NCBI RefSeq assembly: GCF_042433515.1 | Contig: NZ_JBHLVH010000012.1 | Coordinates: forward strand, 1 to 64,000 | Origin: Kytococcus schroeteri | Lineage (GTDB): Bacteria > Actinomycetota > Actinomycetes > Actinomycetales > Dermatophilaceae | DNA: 64,000 nucleotides | Direction: 5' to 3' | Shown: piece by piece, positions 50,137-58,239 of the stretch | How positions within the stretch are numbered: position 1 is the stretch's first letter | How the letters are laid out: the number at the start of each line of letters is the position of its first letter | Translations under genes and position numbers: made by a program | Notes under the pieces: model-generated | Databases searched by the model: none | The model's input: only the letters and a program-made list of their open reading frames with translations | Told to the model about the DNA's origin: nothing

Positions 50137-51318
50137 TCAGAGGGCGGCCACCAGGTAGCCGTCGTGCTCGTCGTCCCACCACAGCTCGGCCACGTCCTCG
50201 GTGTCGGCGGCCTTGCAGAACTGCAGGAAGCTCGAGTACCCGAGGGCCTTCTCGGTGAACTCGCTCTCGTGGTGGCGCAGGCGGTCCTTGAGACCGGACA
50301 GCGGCACGCCGTCGCCCTCGGGGTCCTCCTCGTCGAGCACGCGGCGCAGCAGGTCGAAGGCCACCTCGCGGTCGGCCTCGCCGGGCAGCTCCACCACCGG
50401 GTCGCCTGAGGAGGGGCCGTCCGAGAGGGTGATGACGCCCCGGTCGTCGAGGTGCTTGAGCAGCTCGCCGAAGGCGCGGAAGCCGAAGTCGGCCTCGGAG
50501 AAGGTGGGGTCCTTGCGTAGCAGGGTGCGCTTCAGTGCCGATGCCGTGACGGCCCCGCTGGTGGTGCGTGCCAGGCCGGCCACCGTCTGGGCCACGAGCG
50601 GCGCGATGGCGCCCGTTCCCTGGTTGGCGGTGGCCACCTCCTCGCCGTCCGGGGTGGTCTTGGCGCCGCGGCCCCGGCCCGAGGACTTGCCGCCCTTGGG
50701 CTTCTCCTCGGCCTTCCCGGCCTCGGGGGTGGTGGGGGTGTCCGTGCTCTCCGGTGGGCCGGCATCGGCCTTGGCGGAGGCCTTGGTCTTGCCCTTGCCG
50801 CGGCCGCCGGAGGACTTCTTGGAGTCCTCGGCGGGCACGTGCGGGTCCACGCCGTCGAGGGTGTCGTAGAAGAGGAACTCGTCGCAGCTGGGCGGCAGCA
50901 TCGCCGAGGTGGAGTTGCGCACGCCCACGCCGATGACGTTCTTGTTCAGCTCGCGCAGCTTGTGCACCAACGGGGTGAAGTCGGAGTCACCGGTGCAGAT
51001 GGCGAAGGTGGTGATGTAGTCGCGCTCGAAGGCCATCTCGATGGCGTCGACCACCATCTTGATGTCGGCGGCGTTCTTGCGGCTGGCCCCCATGCGCTGG
51101 GGCATCTCGATGAGCTCCACGTGGCTGCGGGTCAGCATGCGGCGGTCCTCGTCGAAGTAGGACCAGTCCGCGTACGCCTTGCGCACCACCACGCGGCCGC
51201 GTTCGGCCAGGGCGTCGGCGATGGGCTTGAGCTCGAAGGCCATGCCCCCGAGGTGGTCGCGTGCCCCGAGCGCGAGGTTCTCGTAGTCGACGAACAGTGC
51301 GATGCGGTCTTCTTCCAC
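50137..51318 (-). CDS. NYN (PIN-like) nuclease-fold protein with OST-HTH/LOTUS domain
   Basis: 393 residues. The NYN domain (~3-160) has RIALFVDYENLALGA, NAADIKMVVDAIEMAF and FAICTGDSDFTPLVHKL, keeping the acidic residues of PIN-fold RNases. A Lys/Gly/Ser-rich linker (~165-235) leads to an OST-HTH/LOTUS-like RNA-binding domain (TSGAVTASALKRTLLRKDPT ... FGELLKHLDDRGVITL, ~250-315) and a second similar helical unit with YSSFLQFCKAADTED at the end. This is the limkain-b1/Vpa1434 layout, proposed to act on RNA. GTG 51318 lies seven bases after TAGGCT. Confidence 0.88.
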   Translation of the reverse strand: MEEDRIALFVDYENLALGARDHLGGMAFELKPIADALAERGRVVVRKAYADWSYFDEDRRMLTRSHVELIEMPQRMGASRKNAADIKMVVDAIEMAFERDYITTFAICTGDSDFTPLVHKLRELNKNVIGVGVRNSTSAMLPPSCDEFLFYDTLDGVDPHVPAEDSKKSSGGRGKGKTKASAKADAGPPESTDTPTTPEAGKAEEKPKGGKSSGRGRGAKTTPDGEEVATANQGTGAIAPLVAQTVAGLARTTSGAVTASALKRTLLRKDPTFSEADFGFRAFGELLKHLDDRGVITLSDGPSSGDPVVELPGEADREVAFDLLRRVLDEEDPEGDGVPLSGLKDRLRHHESEFTEKALGYSSFLQFCKAADTEDVAELWWDDEHDGYLVAAL

Positions 51319-51370
51319 CCGCCCGAGCCTACGCGACCCGGTCCCGGCCAGTACCGAAGCATGCACCCCC

Positions 51371-51400
51371 TTGCATATGCGCGGAATCGCATACTACGAT
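51371..51400 (+). promoter_or_regulatory. promoter with SmtB/ArsR-type operator
   Basis: TTGCAT (51371-51376), an 18-base spacer and TACGAT (51395-51400) lead to ATG 51407 six bases later. Inside the spacer lies an inverted repeat TATGCG (51376-51381) / CGCATA (51388-51393). A repressor bound there would sit between -35 and -10. Confidence 0.75.
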
Positions 51401-51406
51401 CAGGGC

Positions 51407-51754
51407 ATGGACCACGAGGACGTCGACCTCCGTACTCGCGCCGCCGCCATGTTCCGGGTGCTCTCCTCGCCCATCCGCCTGCAGCTCCTGGAGCTGCTGG
51501 CCGGTGGGGAGCGGACCGTCACCCAGCTCGTGGAGGCCACGGGTCACTCCCAGCCGCTGGTCTCCCAGCACCTGCGCGTGCTGCGCGACCAGTGCCTGGT
51601 GACCACCCGGCGACAGGGGCGGGAGTCGCACTACTCGGTCCTGGACGACCACGTGCTCCACGTGGTCGCCGACGCCCTGGCGCACGCCCGGGAGCACTGC
51701 CACGACGACCCCGGCCCCGGGGCCACCGAGAAGCACGACCAGGAGGACGCATGA
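51407..51754 (+). CDS. smtB: SmtB/CzrA-type zinc-sensing ArsR-family repressor
   Basis: 115 residues: an ArsR winged helix (LSSPIRLQLLELLAGGERTV ... HSQPLVSQHLRVLRDQCLV, HTH ~38-62). The C-terminal helix has D80-x-H82 ... H93-x-x-E96, exactly the spacing of the zinc-sensing alpha-5 site of SmtB (D104, H106, H117, E120) and CzrA. Extra His97 and His99 and Cys98 follow. Zinc should release it from DNA. No arsenic-type CxC site is seen in the DNA-binding helix. The stop overlaps the next gene by ATGA, so it most likely controls a metal-binding protein as SmtB does for SmtA. Confidence 0.88.
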   Translation: MDHEDVDLRTRAAAMFRVLSSPIRLQLLELLAGGERTVTQLVEATGHSQPLVSQHLRVLRDQCLVTTRRQGRESHYSVLDDHVLHVVADALAHAREHCHDDPGPGATEKHDQEDA

Positions 51755-52065
51755 CCACCACCGCCCACCCCAGCCACGAGACCCACGCCCACACCCACGG
51801 CCCCGACTGCGGCCACCAGGCCGTGGTGCACCTGAACCACGTGGACTACCTGCACGACGGCCACGCCCACCGTGAGCACGAGGGCCACTACGACGAGTGC
51901 GCCACCTGCACCTGCGGCTGCGAGGGCCCCTGCGCCACCTGCGCCAGCACGGAGTGCTCCTGCACCGAGTGCGTGCACGCCACCTGCGAGTGCTCCAACT
52001 GCTCCGACAGCTGCAGCACCTGCACCTGCGCGCAGTGCACCTGCTCCACCTGCCAGCACGGCTGA
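51751..52065 (+). CDS. Cys/His-rich metallothionein-like protein
   Basis: 104 residues with 19 Cys and 15 His. The N-terminal half (~5-50) is His-rich: HTHGPDCGHQAVVHLNHVDY then LHDGHAHREHEGHYDE, a pattern I know from small actinobacterial proteins often labelled zinc transporter permease although they have no membrane helix. The C-terminal half (~50-102) is almost only Cys pairs, CATCTCGCEGPCATC ... CTCAQCTCSTC, with CxC and CxxC spacing as in metallothioneins. It very likely binds several Zn or Cu ions in the cytoplasm. It is coupled to the zinc-sensing repressor and followed by a strong terminator, so it is the operon's sole output gene. Confidence 0.85.
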   Translation: MTTTAHPSHETHAHTHGPDCGHQAVVHLNHVDYLHDGHAHREHEGHYDECATCTCGCEGPCATCASTECSCTECVHATCECSNCSDSCSTCTCAQCTCSTCQHG

Positions 52066-52077
52066 GCAGGCCTCCCG

Positions 52078-52126
52078 GCACGACGGAGGGGGCGGACCAC
52101 CTGGTGGTCCGCCCCCTCCGTCGTGC
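52078..52126. terminator. strong bidirectional terminator
   Basis: A perfect 24-bp inverted repeat (52078-52101 and 52103-52126) around base 52102 lies 12 bases after the metallothionein-like gene and 10 bases before the convergent gene's stop. Confidence 0.9.
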
Positions 52127-52135
52127 GTGCCGGGG

Positions 52136-52660
52136 TCAGCCGTCCAGGACGTCGTGGCGCAGCGCCCACCAGTTGACGGGCACGGCGGCCAGGGCGAGCG
52201 CGGTGCGCGGGTGGGAGACGCCGCGGCGCGCCACCCAGGCGATGGCCTGGCGCTCGAGCCACAGTCCACCGGCGGCGCCGGCCGCCAGCAGCACCACGCC
52301 GGGGAAGACGATGCGCTGCCAGGGGATCTCCGGCTCGTCGAGGCCCTGGGCCGTGCTCGGGAGCTCGGCCTCGGTGGGGTGCTCCGCGAGCTGCGTGGTG
52401 TCCTCACCGGCCACGGGCTCGGCGCCCTCGGTGAGGCTCCACGAGGCCTCGGCGGTGCCGGGGGCCACCGGGTCGGGGCGCAGTGCGATGGTGGCCGCGG
52501 CGCCGGCGATGATCAGCCCCTGCACGGGCCAGCGGCGGCGCCAGTCCGGGATCCACTCCGGCAGCGCGGTGCTCGCGGTGACCAGGCCGGTCAGGACCAG
52601 CGCCGGGGCCAGCTGGAAGGCGTCCCGGCGCACGGTCTGCTGGGGCAGCGAGTGGTCCAC
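52136..52660 (-). CDS. membrane protein, hypothetical
   Basis: 174 residues with helices at ~17-36 (FQLAPALVLTGLVTASTALP), ~45-60, ~115-133 (IVFPGVVLLAAGAAGGLWL) and ~146-165, and an acidic loop (~70-110) between them. The start is GTG 52660, directly after the TGA of the upstream PEBP gene and behind GGAGG, so both are cotranscribed. Function unknown. Confidence 0.7.
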   Translation of the reverse strand: MDHSLPQQTVRRDAFQLAPALVLTGLVTASTALPEWIPDWRRRWPVQGLIIAGAAATIALRPDPVAPGTAEASWSLTEGAEPVAGEDTTQLAEHPTEAELPSTAQGLDEPEIPWQRIVFPGVVLLAAGAAGGLWLERQAIAWVARRGVSHPRTALALAAVPVNWWALRHDVLDG

Positions 52661-53200
52661 TCAGTCCTCCCGGGCCTGGTAGGTGCCGGTGAGGGTCCCC
52701 CGGCCGATGGTGTGGAACAGCATCGTGAACGCGGCCACGGTGGCGCTGGCCGAGTTGTCCAGCCCCAGGTCCTCGGTGTCCAGGGCGTGCACGGCCAGGA
52801 TGTAGCGGTGCGGGCGGTCGCCGGGGGGCGGGGCCATGCCGGCCCAGGCCTTGGCGCCGGTGTCGGCCGAGACCATGAAGGCGCCCTCGGGCAGGTTGTG
52901 GCCGCCCTCGGCGCCGGCGTCCGCGGCCAGCTCGGTGACCGAGGCGGGGATGTTCAGGACCGTCCAGTGCCAGAAACCGGCCGGCGTGGGGGCGTCCGGG
53001 TCGAAGCAGGACACGGCGAAGGACTTGGTGCCCTCGGGGGCACCGGTCCACGAGAGCTGCGGGGAGGTCTCGTCGCCCTCGGCGGCGTGGCGGCGCGACA
53101 TCGGCTCGTGGTTGCGCAGGTCGGCGCTGGTGACGGTGAAGTCGGCGGTCTTCGGCAGCAGGCTGTAGGGCTCGGGGGCCTCGGGGCGGTGCAGGTCCAT
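52661..53200 (-). CDS. YbhB/YbcL family (PEBP, Raf-kinase-inhibitor-like) protein
   Basis: 179 residues with PEBP motifs: DETSPQLSWTGAPEGTKSFA, CFDPDAPTPAGFWHWTVLNI (DPDxP...HW signature, ~67-86) and GPxP-like PPPGDRPHRYILAVHAL. Bacterial members have no proven general function; some bind small ligands or affect lipid and protease pathways. Leaderless ATG 53200 six bases after TACGGT on this strand. First gene of a two-gene unit. Confidence 0.9.
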   Translation of the reverse strand: MDLHRPEAPEPYSLLPKTADFTVTSADLRNHEPMSRRHAAEGDETSPQLSWTGAPEGTKSFAVSCFDPDAPTPAGFWHWTVLNIPASVTELAADAGAEGGHNLPEGAFMVSADTGAKAWAGMAPPPGDRPHRYILAVHALDTEDLGLDNSASATVAAFTMLFHTIGRGTLTGTYQARED

Positions 53201-53352
53201 GGGCCCACCGTATGCGTCCGGTGTGGCGTGCGTCATCCCGGTGGGGTGTGGCCGCCCGGCCCGTCCCCAGCCGGTCGTGGCGGCCGCCGTTCGTCCACAG
53301 GTCCGCCGGGCGGGGGCGGGGCAGGCCGGGCGCCGACGGATAGCGTGCGCGC

Positions 53353-53940
53353 ATGACCACTGCACCCAGCACGTCGCGCCAGGCCATCGACCTGCTGCCG
53401 GAGTCCGCCCGCGCCTTCGCCGTGGTGCTCGAGCGGTTGCCCGACGACGCCTGGGGTCGCCCCACGCCATGCAGCGAGTGGTCGGTCAAGGACGTGGTGA
53501 ACCACGTGGTGGCCGAGCACGAGTGGGTCCCCCACCTGCTGCGGGGGGAGGGCGTGGAGCAGGTGGGGGACCGGTACGACGGGGACCGGCTCGGCGGCTC
53601 GCCGGCTGCTGCCCGCCGTGCGTGGCAGATGGCGATGCTGGGCTCGCTCCAGGCGTGGGCGCAGGTGGAGGAGGTGGACCATCCGGTGGCCCTCTCCGGC
53701 GGCATGCAGACCGCGGGGGAGTACGCCCACCAGATGCTCGTGGACCTCACCGTGCACGCCTGGGACGTGGCGCAGGGCGGTGGGGTCTCGGTGCCGGTGC
53801 TCACCGACGCCGTGGGCGTCGCCTTCGCCTACGAGAAGCCGCGGGTGGCGCAGGGCGAGGCCGCCGGCCTCTTCGCGCCGCCCAGGCGGCCCCGCTCGGA
53901 CCATCCGATGGACCAGCTCGTCGCGCTGCTGGGGCGCTGA
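53353..53940 (+). CDS. TIGR03086-type DinB-like metal-binding protein (mycothiol-dependent maleylpyruvate isomerase fold)
   Basis: 195 residues: PTPCSEWSVKDVVNHVVAEH (~38-57; the first metal His in NHV) and AHQMLVDLTVHAWDVAQ (HxxxDLxxHxWDxA, ~125-141) are the actinobacterial DinB-like/mycothiol-dependent motif set. The enzyme activity is unknown; related proteins use mycothiol or only bind metal. Leaderless ATG six bases after TAGCGT. The next gene starts one base after its stop, so they are cotranscribed. Confidence 0.85.
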   Translation: MTTAPSTSRQAIDLLPESARAFAVVLERLPDDAWGRPTPCSEWSVKDVVNHVVAEHEWVPHLLRGEGVEQVGDRYDGDRLGGSPAAARRAWQMAMLGSLQAWAQVEEVDHPVALSGGMQTAGEYAHQMLVDLTVHAWDVAQGGGVSVPVLTDAVGVAFAYEKPRVAQGEAAGLFAPPRRPRSDHPMDQLVALLGR

Positions 53941-53941
53941 C

Positions 53942-55060
53942 GTGGCGCTCGCTCCCCTGACCGACCTGCCGCCCACCCCGCGGGTGGTGCTGGACCGCGC
54001 CCGACTGCAGGCCAATGTCGACCGCATGGCCGCGACGGCCGCCGAGCGCGGCCAGGCCCTGCGACCCCACGCCAAGACCCACAAGTGCCCGCAGGTGGCC
54101 GCCCTGCAGCTGGCAGCCGGTGCGGTGGGCCTCACCGTGGCCACGCTGGGGGAGGCCGAGGCGTTCGCCGAGGCCGGGTGCGGCGACCTGCTCATCGCCT
54201 ACCCGGTGTGGTGGACGTCCGACCAGGCGCGGCGTGCCGCGGAGCTGGCCACCCGGGTGCGGCTGGCGGTGGGCGTGGACTCCGTGGAAGGTGTGCAGCA
54301 CCTGGCCGAGCTGTGGCAGGTACCGCGGGGGCGCACCCGGGAGCCCGCCGCGGGGCCGGTGGCCCTGCCGGAGCTCGTGGTGGAGGTGGACAGCGGCCAC
54401 CACCGCAGCGGGTGCGCCCCGCAGGAGGCCCGCGCGGTGGCGCGTGCCGGCATCGAGACCGGGTTCGTGGTGCGCGGCCTGTTCACCTTCCCCGGACACA
54501 GCTACACGCCCGCGGGCCGGCGGGAGGTGGTGCGCCAGGAGGCCGACGCGGTGGCCGAGGCCGCCCGCGGCCTGCGCGCCGCCGGGGTGCTGACCCCGCA
54601 CGTCTCCGGCGGGTCCACCCCCTCGGTGGCCCTGGAGGAGGCCGGTTTCGACGAGTTGCGCCCGGGCGTCTACGTGTTCGGCGACGCGCAGCAGTGGGAG
54701 CTGGGCACGTGTGCGCCCCAGGACATCGCGCTCACCGTGCACTCCACGGTGGTCTCGCACGCCGGTGGGCGCCTCGTCCTGGACGCCGGGAGCAAGGCCC
54801 TCGGTGCGGACCGGGCCGGCTGGGCCACCGGCTTCGGGCGGTTGCTGGACCACCCGGGTGCGCGCATCGAGGTGCTCAGCGAGCACCACGCGGTGGCGGT
54901 GCTGCCGGACGGCGAGCCGCTGCCGCCGCGGGGCAGCGTGGTGCGCGTGGTGCCCAACCACGTGTGCAACGCGGTCAACCTGGCCGAGGAGCTGCTCGTG
55001 GCCGACGACGGTGTGGTCACCGAGCGGTGGCCCGTCGCGGCGCGGGGACGCAACAGCTGA
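53942..55060 (+). CDS. D-threonine aldolase / D-serine dehydratase-like PLP enzyme (DSD1 family)
   Basis: 372 residues of the alanine-racemase-fold type III PLP group. TPRVVLDRARLQANVDRMAA leads to RPHAKTHKCPQVA with PLP-Lys45. The phosphate and ring contacts (SGGSTPSV, DELRPGVYVFGDA) are present, and a C-terminal zinc site PNHVCNAVNL (His and Cys two residues apart) is typical of D-serine dehydratase and D-threonine aldolase. It would cleave or deaminate a D-3-hydroxy amino acid. Start GTG 53942 follows the upstream stop by one base. Confidence 0.85.
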   Translation: MALAPLTDLPPTPRVVLDRARLQANVDRMAATAAERGQALRPHAKTHKCPQVAALQLAAGAVGLTVATLGEAEAFAEAGCGDLLIAYPVWWTSDQARRAAELATRVRLAVGVDSVEGVQHLAELWQVPRGRTREPAAGPVALPELVVEVDSGHHRSGCAPQEARAVARAGIETGFVVRGLFTFPGHSYTPAGRREVVRQEADAVAEAARGLRAAGVLTPHVSGGSTPSVALEEAGFDELRPGVYVFGDAQQWELGTCAPQDIALTVHSTVVSHAGGRLVLDAGSKALGADRAGWATGFGRLLDHPGARIEVLSEHHAVAVLPDGEPLPPRGSVVRVVPNHVCNAVNLAEELLVADDGVVTERWPVAARGRNS

Positions 55061-55090
55061 GGGGCGGGACTCGGCGTCGGCTCCGCCGGG

Positions 55091-57169
55091 TCACCGGCAG
55101 GCGGAACGGGCCTTGGTGAGCATCTCCTCGTACTCCGCCCGCGGGTCCGAGGCCAGCACCACGGCCCCGCCGGCCCCCACCGTGACGCGTCCGCCGTGCA
55201 CGACGGCGGTGCGGATGACGATGGCCAGGTCGGCCGTCCCGGTGGCCGACAGGTAGCCGAGCGTGCCGGCGTAGACCCCGCGCGGTCGGCCCTCGAGGCG
55301 GTCGAGCAGGTCGGTGGAGCGGGCCTTGGGGGCTCCCGTCATCGAGCCGCCGGGGAAGGCCGCGCGCAGCAGGTCCACCACCCCGGCCCCCTCGCGCAGG
55401 CGCCCGGTCACCGTCGTGACCAGCTGGTGCACCGTCGCGTGGGTCTCCACCGCCATGAGGCGGGGCACCCGGACCGTGCCCGGCCGGCAGACGCGCGCCA
55501 GGTCGTTGCGCAGCAGGTCCACGACCATGAGGTTCTCGGCGCGGGTCTTGGGGTCCGTGGCCAGGGCGGCGGCGCGGGCAGCGTCCTCGGCCGGGTCTTC
55601 GCTGCGGGCCGCGGTGCCCTTGATGGGGCGGGTCTCCACCGAGCCGTGGGCGTCCACGTGCAGGAAGCGCTCCGGGCTGGAGCACAGCACGGCGGTGCCG
55701 CCGTCCTGCAGCAGGGCGGCGAAGGGCGCCGGGTTGGTGCGCCGCTGGCGCAGGTAGGTCGGCAGCACCTCCCCGGTGAAGGGGGCGTCCACGGCCGTGG
55801 TGAGGCACAGCTCGTAGGACTCGCCCTCGCGCAACCACCGGCGGGCGGTCTCCACGTGCTCGGCGTAGGTGGCGGCGTCCACGAGCAGGGAGCCCTCCAC
55901 GTCGGCCACCAGTGGTGTGCCCGCTGGCCGGGGCAGGAGCAGCGGGTCCGGTCCTGGGCCCGTGTCCGCGCCGGGTTCGCCCTCGCCGAGCAGGGCCCGC
56001 TGCGTGGAGGCGGCCCAGGCCTCTGCAGCGGTCACGGCGGCCGGCTCGTCGGGGCAGTGGGCCACCACCCACCCGTCCCCGGTGGCGTGGTCGAGCACCG
56101 CGTACCGGTCGGCTGACATCCACACCGCCTCGGGCGTGGCCGCGGGGACCACCGGGGGCGCGTCCGAGCGGGTGTCGGTCCAGCGCCGTGCCTCGTAGCC
56201 CAGCCAGCCCACGAAGCCGCCCTGCAGGTCGAAGGGCAGATCCTGCCGGTGCGGGGTCGGGCGCGCGGCCAGGGCGTGCTCCAGCACGGCGAAGGGGTCC
56301 TGTGCGGCCGAGGGGCGCAGCACCACCGCATGGGGTCCGGTGGGGGTGCCGAGCATCGTGAACCGGCCCCCGCCCTCGCCCGTGCGGGCGCTGTCCAACC
56401 ACCACGAGGAGGGGCCGGCCGGGTCGGGCACCGGCCCCGACCCGGCCGGCGGTGCGGTCCCGGCCCCGCCGGCCACCCGGGCCGCCCAGCGTGCGTGCAC
56501 CACCTCGGCGCCCACCCGCTCGAGCCCGGGCACCGGCCTGGCCACGAGGGTCCACGGCCGCGGGGCCGCCGCGCGCACCGCATCGGCGAAGGCCTGCACC
56601 ACCGCCAGCCCGTGCGGCGTGCCCACCGACTCGGGGTGGAACTGCACGCCCCACCACGGCCGCTGCGTGTGGTGGGCCAGCTGCACCACGCCGTCGGGGG
56701 TGCGGGCGTCCACCACCCACCCCGCGGGCAGGGGCTCGACGGCCGCCAGCGAGTGGTAGCGCACCACCTCGGTGGCCGGTGGCAGGTGCGCCGCCAACCC
56801 CGTGCCGTGGTGCTCCAGGGCGTCCACCAGCCCGTGCTGCGGGGCCGGGGCCGGCTCCACCCGCCCGCCGGTGGCCACCACCATCAGCTGGTGGCCCAGG
56901 CACACCCCCAGCGTCGGCAGGCCGGAGTGCTCCAGCGCCCAGGCCGCCAGGCGCACGTCCTCGGGGCGGGCGGGGTGGCCCGGCCCGGGGGAGATGACCA
57001 GGCAGTCCACCGCGCGCACCGCGGTGCGGATGCCGGGGTCGTCGTGCGCCAGCACCAGCGGCTCGCGGCCGAGCGCCGCCGTCAGCAGGTGCGCCAGCAC
57101 GTGGGTGTAGGAGTCGTGGTTGTCCACGAGCAGGGCATGCAGCGGGCGCGGCGGGAGCGAAGCGGTCAC
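55091..57169 (-). CDS. pabAB: fused aminodeoxychorismate synthase (PabA-PabB)
   Basis: 692 residues. The N-terminal class I glutamine amidotransferase (VDNHDSYTHVLAHLL; LGVCLGHQL with nucleophile Cys; VQFHPES) is followed by the chorismate-binding domain with ETRPIKGTAARS. The Lys in PIKGT marks PabB (anthranilate synthase has PIAGT). ENLMVVDLLRNDL and the end motif GAGGAVVLASDPRAEYEEML complete the site. It makes 4-amino-4-deoxychorismate for folate. GTG 57169 overlaps pabC by GTGA. The PabA-PabB fusion is common in actinobacteria. Confidence 0.92.
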   Translation of the reverse strand: MTASLPPRPLHALLVDNHDSYTHVLAHLLTAALGREPLVLAHDDPGIRTAVRAVDCLVISPGPGHPARPEDVRLAAWALEHSGLPTLGVCLGHQLMVVATGGRVEPAPAPQHGLVDALEHHGTGLAAHLPPATEVVRYHSLAAVEPLPAGWVVDARTPDGVVQLAHHTQRPWWGVQFHPESVGTPHGLAVVQAFADAVRAAAPRPWTLVARPVPGLERVGAEVVHARWAARVAGGAGTAPPAGSGPVPDPAGPSSWWLDSARTGEGGGRFTMLGTPTGPHAVVLRPSAAQDPFAVLEHALAARPTPHRQDLPFDLQGGFVGWLGYEARRWTDTRSDAPPVVPAATPEAVWMSADRYAVLDHATGDGWVVAHCPDEPAAVTAAEAWAASTQRALLGEGEPGADTGPGPDPLLLPRPAGTPLVADVEGSLLVDAATYAEHVETARRWLREGESYELCLTTAVDAPFTGEVLPTYLRQRRTNPAPFAALLQDGGTAVLCSSPERFLHVDAHGSVETRPIKGTAARSEDPAEDAARAAALATDPKTRAENLMVVDLLRNDLARVCRPGTVRVPRLMAVETHATVHQLVTTVTGRLREGAGVVDLLRAAFPGGSMTGAPKARSTDLLDRLEGRPRGVYAGTLGYLSATGTADLAIVIRTAVVHGGRVTVGAGGAVVLASDPRAEYEEMLTKARSACR

Positions 57170-57885
57170 GGCACCTCGTCGAGGGCGGTGTTCCACGCCA
57201 GGGCGCGTCCCGGGGCGGCGAGCACCAGTGGCCGCCCGCCGTGCTCCCAGGCCGTCACCCCGCTGATGCCGTGCAGTGCGCTGAGCAGCCAGAGCTCGTG
57301 GCCGGCCAGCTCCTGCGGCGTGCGGTGCGCGCTGGCGGTGCGCACCCCGCGGCGGGCGGCCAGCTCGCGCAGCCGGAGCTCGGTGACCGACGGCAGCCGC
57401 CCGGCGGCCGGGGGAGTGGTGAGCACCTCGCCCTCCCACCAGGCCAGGGTGCCGTGGGCCGCCTCCAGCACGTGGCCGGCGGACGAGAGCAGCACGGCGT
57501 CGTCGGCGCCGCGCCCCAGGGCGGTGCGGCGTGCGTCGGCGAGCACCGCCAGGTCCGGCCCCTTGACCTCGGGAGCGGTGCGCGGGTCGGCTCCCGGGAG
57601 GGTCCACAGCCTCGATGCGGGACGACGCGGCGGCGCGGGGCGCAGCAGCACGGTCACCCCGGTGGTGCGCACCTCCAGCCGGGGGAACCACTCGCCCTCG
57701 GCCAGCTCGGCCGGCATCTCGTGGGTGGCGGCCACCACCTTCTCGGCCCAGTCCGGCACGCCCGGCCAGGTGCGCGCGGCCGCGGCCACGGTGCGCTCCA
57801 GGTGGTGCAGGCGCCCCGGCCACCAGCCGTCCACGTGGCGCCACGAGGTCACCACCACCGGCTCGGGTGCTGCTGCGGCCTCCAC
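57166..57885 (-). CDS. pabC: aminodeoxychorismate lyase / class IV aminotransferase-like protein
   Basis: 239 residues of PLP fold type IV: LHHLERT near 30, the PLP-Lys segment PEVKGPDLAVLADARRTA (~107-124), DDAVLLSSAGHVLEAAHGTL (the LTEGxxxN-like region, here altered to VLEAAHGTL) and SVTELRLREL. It should convert aminodeoxychorismate to 4-aminobenzoate. Context with pabAB makes this firm even though several consensus residues differ. GTG 57885 was chosen for GGAGGAGG just upstream; longer starts (57909, 57918) are possible. Confidence 0.82.
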   Translation of the reverse strand: MEAAAAPEPVVVTSWRHVDGWWPGRLHHLERTVAAAARTWPGVPDWAEKVVAATHEMPAELAEGEWFPRLEVRTTGVTVLLRPAPPRRPASRLWTLPGADPRTAPEVKGPDLAVLADARRTALGRGADDAVLLSSAGHVLEAAHGTLAWWEGEVLTTPPAAGRLPSVTELRLRELAARRGVRTASAHRTPQELAGHELWLLSALHGISGVTAWEHGGRPLVLAAPGRALAWNTALDEVP

Positions 57886-57951
57886 GCTCCTCCTCCGCTC
57901 TCCGGGCATCACTCGCACGGCCGCTCATTGTGCGGCATCGGTCACAGGGGT

Positions 57952-57980
57952 TTGCGGTCACCGGGTCCGTGGCCTACGGT
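57952..57980 (+). promoter_or_regulatory. promoter of the SAM riboswitch-met transcript
   Basis: TTGCGG (57952-57957), a 17-base spacer and TACGGT (57975-57980) put the transcript start near 57987, the 5' edge of the riboswitch. Confidence 0.6.
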
Positions 57981-57983
57981 CGT

Positions 57984-58092
57984 GGACACCTCATCCAGAG
58001 CGGCCGAGAGACGTGGCTCCACGACGCCGCGGCAACCCGGCGGACCGACAGGTCCGACCACGGGTGCCACTGCCACGAACGATGCGAAGGAG
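57984..58092 (+). ncRNA. SAM (S-box type) riboswitch
   Basis: The sequence reads CTCATCCAGAGCGGCCGAGA, GACGTGGCTCCACGACGCCG and CGGCAACC, then a variable hairpin CGGACCGACAGGTCCG, and GGGTGCCACTGCC plus GAACGATGCGAAGG. This follows the SAM-I layout: AGAGxGGxxGAGxGACxxGGCxC, GGCAACC, GGTGCCAxxTCC, and GAxxGATGxG closing P1. It precedes metY-metX and should switch them off when S-adenosylmethionine is high. SAM-IV was considered, but its core differs. Confidence 0.88.
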
Positions 58093-58098
58093 TTCGAG

Positions 58099-58209
58099 AT
58101 GCAGCACCGCACCTCCCCTCACCCCCGCCTGAGTGGCGCCGCCCGCACCTCGATGTCGGGCACCTCCTGGGCGTCGCGGCGAATGCCGGCGGCGCAGCGG
58201 GCCGCCTGA
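58099..58209 (+). CDS. short leader ORF between SAM riboswitch and metY
   Basis: 36 codons starting at an ATG that has GAAGGAG eight bases upstream, the SD being part of the 3' edge of the riboswitch. The peptide is rich in Arg, Ser, Ala and Pro (MQHRTSPHPRLSGAARTSMS...). It contains three Met including the start and no Cys. A weak hairpin follows at 58223-58239. It may be a translated leader through which the riboswitch or ribosome affects readthrough into metY. It could also be a chance frame. Confidence 0.4.
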   Translation: MQHRTSPHPRLSGAARTSMSGTSWASRRMPAAQRAA

Positions 58210-58222
58210 GCCCCCTGCGCCG

Positions 58223-58239
58223 AGCCTCGTCCTGAGGCT
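58223..58239 (+). terminator. weak hairpin between leader ORF and metY
   Basis: AGCCTC (58223-58228) pairs with GAGGCT (58234-58239) with a 5-base loop, followed by GACGACCCCCTTT. It could be the attenuator of the riboswitch, although it is short. Confidence 0.35.

Noticed and set aside
57984..58092. SAM-IV riboswitch
   Set aside because: The AGAGxGG...GACxxGGCxC core, GGCAACC and GATGxG closing region fit SAM-I (S-box) better; a covariance-model search would decide.
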